Below, one piece after another: positions 57,102 to 64,000 of a stretch of DNA of 64,000 bases. Both the position numbers and the translations under genes were made by a program. Within the stretch, counting starts at the first letter, position 1. Every line of letters starts with the position of its first letter. The notes below the pieces were generated by a model. The model saw nothing but the letters and a program-made list of their open reading frames with translations, had not been told where the DNA came from and made no database searches. The stretch is from NCBI RefSeq assembly GCF_900091445.1, contig NZ_LT607733.1, forward strand, positions 248,001 through 312,000, in the 5' to 3' direction. This DNA is from Micromonospora echinofusca (GTDB lineage: Bacteria; Actinomycetota; Actinomycetes; Mycobacteriales; Micromonosporaceae).

Positions 57102-57767
57102 ATGGACAGGCAAGTCAAGGGGATCCTGGGCGCAAAGCTCGGCATGACCCAGGTCTGGGACAACAACCGTGTTGTCCCGGTGACCGTGGTCGAGGCCGGC
57201 CCGTGCGTCATCAGCCAGGTTCGTAGCGCCGACAAGGACGGTTACTCCGCGGTCCAGCTGGCGTACGGCACGATCGACCCGCGCAAGGTCAAGAAGCCGA
57301 TCAGCGGGCACTACGCGAAGGCCGACGTCGCGCCGCGGCGCCACATCGTCGAGCTGCGCACGAGCGACGCCGACGACTACTCGCTGGGCCAGGAGGTCAC
57401 GGTCGAGGAGTTCCCGGCGGGGATGCCGATCGACGTGACCGGCAAGACCAAGGGCAAGGGCTACGCCGGCCCGATGAAGCGGCACGGCTTCCACGGTCTG
57501 CGCGCCAGCCACGGTGTCGAGCGCAAGCACCGCTCGCCCGGCTCCATCGGCGCCTGCGCCACCCCGGGTCGTGTCTTCAAGGGCACCCGGATGGCCGGCC
57601 GGATGGGTGGCGTGCGCTACACCGTCCAGAACCTGACCGTCCAGGCGGTCGACACCGAGAACAACCTCCTGCTCGTCCGTGGCGCCATTCCCGGCCCCAA
57701 GGGCGCGCTGGTCCTGGTCCGTACCGCGGCCAAGACCAAGGCGAAGAAGGGCGGTGCGGCCAAGTGA
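57102..57767 (+). CDS. rplC: 50S ribosomal protein L3
   Basis: L3 nucleates 50S assembly near the peptidyl-transferase centre. The 221-residue protein starts [20 protein letters not shown] and has [20 protein letters not shown] and [23 protein letters not shown]. Its stop overlaps the rplD GTG start by 4 bp. Confidence 0.98.
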   Translation: MDRQVKGILGAKLGMTQVWDNNRVVPVTVVEAGPCVISQVRSADKDGYSAVQLAYGTIDPRKVKKPISGHYAKADVAPRRHIVELRTSDADDYSLGQEVTVEEFPAGMPIDVTGKTKGKGYAGPMKRHGFHGLRASHGVERKHRSPGSIGACATPGRVFKGTRMAGRMGGVRYTVQNLTVQAVDTENNLLLVRGAIPGPKGALVLVRTAAKTKAKKGGAAK

Positions 57768-58414
57768 CCACCGTTGACGTCCTCACCGTCGAAGGCTCCA
57801 AGAGCGGCTCCGTCGAGCTGCCCGCCGACATCTTCGACGTCCAGGCGAACGTCGCGCTGATGCACCAGGTCGTGGTGGCTCAGCTCGCGGCTGCCCGGCA
57901 GGGCACGCACAAGGTCAAGACCCGCGGCGAGGTCGCCGGCGGCGGCAAGAAGCCGTACAAGCAGAAGGGCACCGGTCGCGCCCGGCAGGGCTCGATCCGC
58001 GCGCCGCAGTTCGCCGGCGGTGGCGTCGTGCACGGCCCCGTGCCGCGCGACTACAGCCAGCGGACCCCGAAGAAGATGAAGGCCGCCGCCCTGCGTGGCG
58101 CCCTCTCCGACCGGGCCCGCGCCGGGCAGGTGCACGTCGTCGAGGCGTTCGTCTCGAGCGAGAAGCCGTCGACGAAGGCCGCTCTGGCCACGCTGGCGAA
58201 GCTGACCGAGGCCCGTCGGGTCCTGGTCGTGCTGAGCAGCACCGACGAGCTGAACTGGGTGTCGCTGCGCAACGAGCCGCGGGTGCACCTGATCGAGGCC
58301 GGCCAGCTCAACACGTACGACGTGCTGGTGGCCGACGACGTGGTCTTCACCAAGGACGCCCTGGACGAGTTCCTGGGTGTTCCCGCCGAGACCACCGAGG
58401 AGGGTGGCAAGTGA
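57764..58414 (+). CDS. rplD: 50S ribosomal protein L4
   Basis: L4 lines the exit tunnel and in enterobacteria represses the S10 operon. The 216-residue protein, started by GTG, has the tunnel loop [40 protein letters not shown] (landmarks at ~49-88) and [19 protein letters not shown] near the end. Overlaps rplC and rplW by 4 bp each. Confidence 0.98.
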   Translation: MTTVDVLTVEGSKSGSVELPADIFDVQANVALMHQVVVAQLAAARQGTHKVKTRGEVAGGGKKPYKQKGTGRARQGSIRAPQFAGGGVVHGPVPRDYSQRTPKKMKAAALRGALSDRARAGQVHVVEAFVSSEKPSTKAALATLAKLTEARRVLVVLSSTDELNWVSLRNEPRVHLIEAGQLNTYDVLVADDVVFTKDALDEFLGVPAETTEEGGK

Positions 58415-58713
58415 GCACGATCGCCGACCCGCGCGACATCATCGTGGCGCCGGTCGTCTCGGAGAAGAGCTACAGCGAGCTGAACCGCAACTGGTACACC
58501 TTCCTGGTGCACCCGGACGCGAACAAGACCGAGATCAAGATCGCGATCCAGCAGATCTTCGACGTCCGCGTCCTGACGGTTAACACGCTCAACCGCCAGG
58601 GCAAGCGCAAGCGGACCAAGACCGGTTTCGGGCAGCGTAAGGCCACCAAGCGGGCGATCGTGAAGCTGGCTGACGGTGACCGTATCGAGGCCTTCGGCGG
58701 CCCGGTCAGCTGA
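58411..58713 (+). CDS. rplW: 50S ribosomal protein L23
   Basis: L23 sits at the tunnel exit and docks trigger factor and SRP. The 100-residue protein has [40 protein letters not shown] and [23 protein letters not shown] start overlaps rplD. rplB follows after 12 bp. Confidence 0.98.
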   Translation: MSTIADPRDIIVAPVVSEKSYSELNRNWYTFLVHPDANKTEIKIAIQQIFDVRVLTVNTLNRQGKRKRTKTGFGQRKATKRAIVKLADGDRIEAFGGPVS

Positions 58714-58725
58714 GGGGTGTAGACA

Positions 58726-59565
<840 letters not shown>

Positions 59566-59577
59566 GGGAGATAAGAC

Positions 59578-59859
59578 ATGCCTCGCAGCCTGAAGAAGGG
59601 CCCGTTCATCGACGACCACCTGCTCAAGAAGGTGGAGACGCAGAACGAGAAGGGCTCGAAGAACGTCATCAAGACCTGGTCGCGGCGCTCGACGATCATC
59701 CCGGAGATGCTGGGCCACACGATCGCCGTGCACGACGGACGCAAGCACGTCCCGGTGTTCGTGACTGAGGCGATGGTCGGGCACAAGCTCGGCGAGTTCG
59801 CGCTGACCCGCACGTTCAAGGGTCACGAGAAGGACGACCGGAAGAGCCGTCGGCGCTGA
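59578..59859 (+). CDS. rpsS: 30S ribosomal protein S19
   Basis: S19 in the 30S head contacts tRNA and 50S. The 93-residue protein starts [20 protein letters not shown] and has [20 protein letters not shown] and [16 protein letters not shown]. Standard length. Confidence 0.98.
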   Translation: MPRSLKKGPFIDDHLLKKVETQNEKGSKNVIKTWSRRSTIIPEMLGHTIAVHDGRKHVPVFVTEAMVGHKLGEFALTRTFKGHEKDDRKSRRR

Positions 59860-59899
59860 CGCCGCGGGCATACGGATAGAGGAACAAGGGGTTACAGCG

Positions 59900-60367
59900 A
59901 TGCCAGGAAAGGGCGACGCTCCGGTGCTTCCGGGCGCGCGGGCGGTTGCGCGGCACGTGCGCATCTCGCCGATGAAGGCGCGCCGGGTGGTCAACCTCGT
60001 CCGCGGCCTGCCCGCGAAGGAGGCGCTCACGGTGCTGCAGTTCGCGCCGCAGGCTGCGAGCGAGCAGGTGTACAAGGTGCTCGCTAGCGCGATCGCCAAC
60101 GCGGAGAACAACGAGCGGCTGGACCCCGACGCGCTGCTCGTCAGCGAGGCGTACGTCGACGAGGGCCCGACCATGAAGCGGTTCCAGCCGCGGGCGCAGG
60201 GCCGGGCGTACCGGATCCGCAAGCGCACCTGCCACATCACCGTCGCGGTCGAGGCGGTGGCGCCGGCCGCGCCGAAGAAGGCGGCCGCGAAGAAGGCGGC
60301 CCCGGCGAAGCAGGCGGAGCCGGCCGAGACGGCCGAGACGCAGAGCAAGACGGAGGGCGCCGAGTAA
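59900..60367 (+). CDS. rplV: 50S ribosomal protein L22
   Basis: L22 has a loop in the exit tunnel and affects macrolide binding. The 155-residue protein has [39 protein letters not shown] and [23 protein letters not shown]. The last ~35 residues are an Ala/Lys/Glu tail ([20 protein letters not shown]) beyond the usual ~110-residue core. Its stop overlaps the rpsC ATG by one base. Confidence 0.97.
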   Translation: MPGKGDAPVLPGARAVARHVRISPMKARRVVNLVRGLPAKEALTVLQFAPQAASEQVYKVLASAIANAENNERLDPDALLVSEAYVDEGPTMKRFQPRAQGRAYRIRKRTCHITVAVEAVAPAAPKKAAAKKAAPAKQAEPAETAETQSKTEGAE

Positions 60368-61224
60368 TGGGTCAGAAGGTTCACCCGCACGGGTTCCGGC
60401 TCGGCATCTCGACCGACTGGAAGTCCCGCTGGTTCGCGGACAAGCTCTACAAGGACTACATCGGCGAGGACGTCAAGATCCGCCGCATGATGTCCAAGGG
60501 CCTCGAGCGTGCCGGCATCTCCAAGGTCGACATCGAGCGCACCCGGGACCGGGTCCGCGTCGACATCCACACCGCCCGGCCGGGCATCGTCATCGGCCGT
60601 AAGGGTGCGGAGGCCGACCGGATCCGCGGCGAGCTCGAGAAGCTGACCGGCAAGCAGGTCCAGCTGAACATCATCGAGGTGAAGAACCCCGAGTCGGACG
60701 CGCAGCTCGTCGCACAGGGTGTGGCCGAGCAGCTCTCCAGCCGGGTCAGCTTCCGTCGGGCGATGCGCAAGGCCATGCAGTCCGCGATGAAGAACCCGGT
60801 CTGCAAGGGCATCCGGGTCCAGGTCTCGGGCCGGCTCGGCGGCGCCGAGATGAGCCGGACCGAGTTCTACCGCGAGGGCCGGGTCCCGCTGCACACGCTG
60901 CGGGCCAACATCGAGTACGGCTTCTTCGAGGCCCGTACGAGCTTCGGCCGGATCGGCGTGAAGGTCTGGATCTACAAGGGCGACGCGGTGCCGGGTCGGG
61001 AGACCCCGGCCGAGGCGCCGTCGCGCCCGCGCCGTGACCGTGGCGACCGTCCGGAGCGGCCGCGCCGTGGTCGGTCCGGCTCGTCCGGCACGACCGCCGG
61101 CGGGACCGAGGCCGGCAGGGCCGCCGCCGCGACGACCATCGCGCAGCAGGCCGAGACGCCGAGTGGTGACGCGGTGGATCCCGCCGCCGTCGCCGCCGCG
61201 GCAGAAACTCAGCAGGAGGGCTGA
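60367..61224 (+). CDS. rpsC: 30S ribosomal protein S3
   Basis: S3 is part of the mRNA entry helicase. The 285-residue protein starts [20 protein letters not shown], has the KH domain ([20 protein letters not shown]) and [20 protein letters not shown]. The core ends near residue 215; about 70 further residues (Arg/Gly/Ala-rich, ending in [10 protein letters not shown]) form the extended tail typical of actinomycetes. Overlaps rplV by one base. Confidence 0.97.
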   Translation: MGQKVHPHGFRLGISTDWKSRWFADKLYKDYIGEDVKIRRMMSKGLERAGISKVDIERTRDRVRVDIHTARPGIVIGRKGAEADRIRGELEKLTGKQVQLNIIEVKNPESDAQLVAQGVAEQLSSRVSFRRAMRKAMQSAMKNPVCKGIRVQVSGRLGGAEMSRTEFYREGRVPLHTLRANIEYGFFEARTSFGRIGVKVWIYKGDAVPGRETPAEAPSRPRRDRGDRPERPRRGRSGSSGTTAGGTEAGRAAAATTIAQQAETPSGDAVDPAAVAAAAETQQEG

Positions 61225-61227
61225 CAG

Positions 61228-61653
61228 ATGCTGATGCCGCGCAAGCCCCCGAAGGGCTTCCGCAAGCCGCACCACCCGGACCGCAGTGGCGCGTCCAAGG
61301 GTGGTAACCGGGTGGTGTTCGGCGAGTTCGGGATCCAGGCTCTCGAGCCGGCGTACGTGACCAACCGCCAGATCGAGTCGGCGCGTATCGCGATGACCCG
61401 CCACATCAAGCGTGGTGGCAAGGTCTGGATCACGATCTTCCCGGACCAGGCTCTCACCAAGAAGCCGGCCGAGACCCGGATGGGTTCCGGTAAGGGTTCG
61501 CCCGAGTGGTGGGTCGCCAACGTCAAGCCGGGGCGGGTTCTCTTCGAGATGTCCTTCCCCAACGAGCAGATCGCGCGAGAGGCGATGCGTCGCGCGATCC
61601 ACAAGCTCCCGATGAAGTGCCGCATTGTTACGCGCGAAGTGGGTGAATCCTGA
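61228..61653 (+). CDS. rplP: 50S ribosomal protein L16
   Basis: L16 helps position tRNA in the A site. The 141-residue protein starts [20 protein letters not shown] and has [40 protein letters not shown]. The last base of its stop is the first of the rpmC ATG. Confidence 0.98.
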
Positions 61654-61889
61654 TGGCAGCGGGCGTTAAGGCCTCCGAGCTGCGTGAGCTCTCCGAGGAG
61701 GAGCTGGTCACGAAGCTGCGTGAGGCCAAGGCGGAGCTGTTCAACCTCCGCGTGCAGGCCGCGACCGGCCAGCTGGACAACAACCGGCGGTTGCAGGTCA
61801 TCCGTCGGGAGATCGCCCGGATCTACACGATCATGCGTGAGCGCGAGCTGGGTCTCTCGGCCGCGCCGACTGAGGTGACTGCATCATGA
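61653..61889 (+). CDS. rpmC: 50S ribosomal protein L29
   Basis: L29 lies at the tunnel exit next to L23. The 78-residue protein has [59 protein letters not shown] (residues ~8-67 by landmarks), a helical hairpin of standard form. Overlaps rplP by 1 bp and rpsQ by 4 bp. Confidence 0.97.
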   Translation: MAAGVKASELRELSEEELVTKLREAKAELFNLRVQAATGQLDNNRRLQVIRREIARIYTIMRERELGLSAAPTEVTAS

Positions 61890-62161
61890 GCGAGAACACC
61901 ACCGCCGCCGCGCGGGCCCGCCGCAAGGTGCGTGAGGGCCTCGTGGTCAGCGACAAGATGGAAAAGACCGTCGTCGTCGAGGTCGAGGACCGGGTCAAGC
62001 ACGCGCTGTACGGCAAGATCATGCGCCGTACCAGCAAGTTGAAGGTGCACGACGAGCAGAACACCGCCGGCATCGGCGACCGGGTCCTGATCATGGAGAC
62101 CCGGCCGCTGTCCGCCACGAAGCGGTGGCGGCTCGTGGAGATCCTGGAAAAGGCCAAGTAG
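61886..62161 (+). CDS. rpsQ: 30S ribosomal protein S17
   Basis: S17 is an early-binding 30S protein. The 91-residue protein has [39 protein letters not shown] and [20 protein letters not shown]. Last gene of the S10 group; a hairpin separates it from rplN. Confidence 0.98.
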   Translation: MSENTTAAARARRKVREGLVVSDKMEKTVVVEVEDRVKHALYGKIMRRTSKLKVHDEQNTAGIGDRVLIMETRPLSATKRWRLVEILEKAK

Positions 62162-62209
62162 CGAAGGCTCGAGCTCGCCCGGCGTCTGTCGGGCGCGGGT
62201 TCCGCCAGG

Positions 62210-62234
62210 CTCCGGCCGCCGAGCGCGGCCGGAG
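62210..62234 (+). terminator. Hairpin at the S10/spc operon boundary
   Basis: CTCCGGCCGC (62210-62219) and GCGGCCGGAG (62225-62234) form a 10-bp stem with a CGAGC loop in the 97-bp gap between rpsQ and rplN, the place where S10 and spc operons divide in E. coli. Confidence 0.5.
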
Positions 62235-62258
62235 AACCGGCAGACATAGGAGATAGAC

Positions 62259-62627
62259 GTGATTCAGCAGGAGTCGCGACTGCGCGTCGCCGACAACACG
62301 GGTGCCCGGGAGATCCTGTGCATCCGGGTTCTCGGTGGCTCGGGTCGGCGCTACGCGAGCATCGGCGACGTCATCGTGGCCACCGTCAAGGACGCGATCC
62401 CCGGTGCCGGTGTGAAGAAGGGCGACGTCGTCAAGGCCGTCGTCGTTCGCACCGCCAAGGAGCGGCGGCGGCCGGACGGTTCGTACATCCGCTTCGACGA
62501 GAACGCCGCCGTCATCATCAAGGACGGCGGGGACCCGCGCGGTACCCGTATCTTCGGCCCGGTGGGCCGGGAGCTGCGGGACAAGCGGTTCATGAAGATC
62601 ATCTCTCTCGCGCCGGAGGTGTTGTGA
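62259..62627 (+). CDS. rplN: 50S ribosomal protein L14
   Basis: L14 contacts 16S rRNA in the subunit bridge. The 122-residue protein starts [20 protein letters not shown] (GTG at 62259 with AGGAGA upstream) and has [20 protein letters not shown] and [19 protein letters not shown]. Overlaps rplX by 4 bp. Confidence 0.98.
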   Translation: MIQQESRLRVADNTGAREILCIRVLGGSGRRYASIGDVIVATVKDAIPGAGVKKGDVVKAVVVRTAKERRRPDGSYIRFDENAAVIIKDGGDPRGTRIFGPVGRELRDKRFMKIISLAPEVL

Positions 62628-62944
62628 CCGTGAAGGTCAAGAAGGGCGACACGGTCGTCGTCATCGCCGGCAAGGACAAGGGTGCCAAGGGCAAGGTCAT
62701 CGCGGCCTACCCGCGGCAGGACAAGGTCCTGGTCGAGGGCGTGAACCGGGTCAAGAAGCACACCCGCATCAGCACCACCCAGCGTGGCGCCAAGACCGGT
62801 GGCATCGTCACCCAGGAGGCCCCGATCCACGTCTCGAACGTGCAGGTCCTGGACTCCGACGGCAAGCCGACCCGCGTCGGTTACCGGATCGACGAAAACG
62901 GCCAGAAGGTCCGCATCGCGCGTAGCACCGGTAAGGACCTGTGA
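62624..62944 (+). CDS. rplX: 50S ribosomal protein L24
   Basis: L24 initiates 50S assembly. The 106-residue protein starts [20 protein letters not shown] (KOW motif) and has [36 protein letters not shown] start overlaps the rplN stop; its own stop touches the rplE ATG. Confidence 0.97.
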   Translation: MTVKVKKGDTVVVIAGKDKGAKGKVIAAYPRQDKVLVEGVNRVKKHTRISTTQRGAKTGGIVTQEAPIHVSNVQVLDSDGKPTRVGYRIDENGQKVRIARSTGKDL

Positions 62945-63513
62945 TGACCACGGCTACCGAAACCAAGACCATGCCGCGCCTCAAGGAGCGGTACCGCAAC
63001 GAGATCGTGGCGCAGCTGCAGGAGCAGCACCAGTACGGCAACCCCATGCAGGTGCCGCGGCTCGTCAAGATCGTCGTCAACATGGGTGTCGGCGAGGCCG
63101 CCCGGGACGCCAAGCTGATCGACGGCGCCGTGCGGGACCTGGCCACCATCACCGGCCAGAAGCCGCAGGTGCGGCGGGCGACCAAGTCCATCGCGCAGTT
63201 CAAGCTTCGCGAGGGCATGCCGATCGGCGCGAAGGTGACCCTTCGCGGCGACCGGATGTGGGAGTTCCTGGACCGGCTGCTGTCGATCGCGCTGCCGCGT
63301 ATCCGTGACTTCCGTGGTCTGGACGGGCGCAAGCTCGACGGGCACGGCAACTACACGTTCGGTCTGACCGAGCAGTCGGTGTTCCACGAGATCGACCAGG
63401 ACAAGATCGATCGGCAGCGGGGCATGGACATCACGGTGGTCACGACCGCCACGACCGACGACGAGGGCCGGGCGCTGCTCAAGCTCCTGGGCTTCCCGTT
63501 CAAGGAGAACTGA
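62944..63513 (+). CDS. rplE: 50S ribosomal protein L5
   Basis: L5 binds 5S rRNA and the P-site tRNA. The 189-residue protein has [65 protein letters not shown] and the C-terminal [17 protein letters not shown]. The ATG at 62944 was chosen because AAGGA lies 6 nt upstream; a GTG one codon earlier is too close to it. Confidence 0.97.
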   Translation: MTTATETKTMPRLKERYRNEIVAQLQEQHQYGNPMQVPRLVKIVVNMGVGEAARDAKLIDGAVRDLATITGQKPQVRRATKSIAQFKLREGMPIGAKVTLRGDRMWEFLDRLLSIALPRIRDFRGLDGRKLDGHGNYTFGLTEQSVFHEIDQDKIDRQRGMDITVVTTATTDDEGRALLKLLGFPFKEN

Positions 63514-63514
63514 G

Positions 63515-63700
63515 ATGGCCAAGAAGGCGCTGATCCACAAGGCGGCCGCGAAGCCGAAGTTCTCGGTTCGCGCGTACACCCGCTGCCAGCGGTGCGGGCG
63601 TCCCAAGGCGGTCTACCGCAAGTTCGGTCTCTGCCGGGTCTGCATCCGGGAGATGGCCCACCGCGGTGAGCTGCCGGGCGTTTCCAAGGCTTCCTGGTAA
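63515..63700 (+). CDS. rpsN: 30S ribosomal protein S14, zinc type
   Basis: The short zinc-binding S14 (type Z), 61 residues: [20 protein letters not shown] then [27 protein letters not shown] (given by landmarks), with two CxxC pairs for zinc. It starts one base after the rplE stop. Zinc-independent paralogues in actinobacteria are usually elsewhere in the genome. Confidence 0.97.
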   Translation: MAKKALIHKAAAKPKFSVRAYTRCQRCGRPKAVYRKFGLCRVCIREMAHRGELPGVSKASW

Positions 63701-63767
63701 GGGCGACCGCGTCCCGGCCTCGCGCCGGGACCCCTTGCACCGATCACGTATTGCTCTTCGCCGTAGG

Positions 63768-63788
63768 CCCGGGGCTTGAGGCCCCGGG
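63768..63788 (+). other. Hairpin in the rpsN-rpsH gap
   Basis: CCCGGGGC (63768-63775), TTGAG loop, GCCCCGGG (63781-63788), about 30 nt before the rpsH start. In E. coli the spc operon is autoregulated by S8 at rplE, so no specific role is claimed here. Confidence 0.4.
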
Positions 63789-63817
63789 AACCCCGGCGAG
63801 AAAGGCTGACGAAATCC

Positions 63818-64000
63818 ATGACGATGACCGACCCGATCGCAGACATGCTCACGCGTCTGCGTAACGCCAACCAGGCGTACCACGACCGGGTGACGATGCC
63901 CTACTCGAAGATCAAGGCGAACATCGCCGAGGTCCTCAAGGCCGAGGGCTACATCGCCACCTGGTCGGTCGAGGAGCCCGAGGAGGGCGCCGTCGGCAAG
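63818..64000 (+). CDS. rpsH: 30S ribosomal protein S8, 3' end cut by window edge
   Basis: The first 61 codons read [20 protein letters not shown] then [20 protein letters not shown] and KAEGYIATW, the N-terminal domain of S8, a primary 16S-binding protein and, in E. coli, the spc operon repressor. About 70 residues lie beyond the window. Confidence 0.96.
   Translation, partial: MTMTDPIADMLTRLRNANQAYHDRVTMPYSKIKANIAEVLKAEGYIATWSVEEPEEGAVGK

Overview
The window is high-GC DNA from an actinomycete, most likely a Micromonosporaceae member (Micromonospora-like). The evidence is the pervasive G/C third positions, frequent GTG/TTG starts, the gene order thrT-metT-rpmG-hadA-hadB-trpT-secE-nusG-rplK-rplA shared with other Actinobacteria, actinobacterial-type S14/L33 zinc proteins, and a TTG-started rpoB. 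The genus is inferred from protein character and was not tested by search.

Layout. (1) 1-7.5 kb: proline biosynthesis (proA cut by the left edge, proB), a divergent alkyltransferase-like repair protein, a GPH-type transporter, a PLP lyase/decarboxylase of the sphingosine-phosphate-lyase type, and an ECF sigma factor overlapping a membrane-anchored partner gene. (2) 7.7-22.4 kb: a reduced complex I locus holding nuoB, C, H, I, J, K, L, M and N but no nuoA, D, E, F or G. It is split by two blocks of unrelated genes (VOC protein, DUF2252 and a zinc dehydrogenase; then a xi-class GST-like reductase, a SnoaL-like protein and a Uma2 protein). (3) 22.4-23.6 kb: an intact IS481-family insertion sequence sitting exactly on the nuoN stop codon. 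(4) 23.9-34.6 kb: accessory genes: htpX, an MFS transporter, a 31-residue membrane peptide, yajQ, tRNA-Tyr, a broken DUF6924-like gene, a DUF218-like protein, a large secreted Ig/FN3 protein, a 41-residue peptide and a membrane GGDEF-EAL protein. (5) 34.7-64 kb: the core transcription/translation superlocus: tRNA-Thr, tRNA-Met, rpmG, hadAB, tRNA-Trp, secE-nusG, rplK-rplA, an ABC transporter pair, rplJL, rpoBC, two DUF4190-like membrane proteins, rpsL-rpsG-fusA-tuf, then the S10 and spc operons from rpsJ into rpsH, which is cut by the right edge.

How the parts work together. The right half is a near-continuous growth-rate-controlled block with recognisable promoters before rpoB and rpsL, an L10-type attenuator before rplJ, hairpins at operon boundaries, and a 19-nt element shared by the rpsL and rpsJ leaders. 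The reduced nuo locus would supply the membrane proton-pumping arm plus the NuoB/NuoC/NuoI connecting subunits; it lacks the NADH-oxidising module and NuoD, so it must either borrow subunits encoded elsewhere or use another electron donor. No complete new defence or biosynthetic system was found. The most unusual items are the fragmented nuo locus, the IS whose transposase borrows its stop codon from the target duplication, the shared ribosomal leader element and the surface-protein/c-di-GMP neighbourhood.
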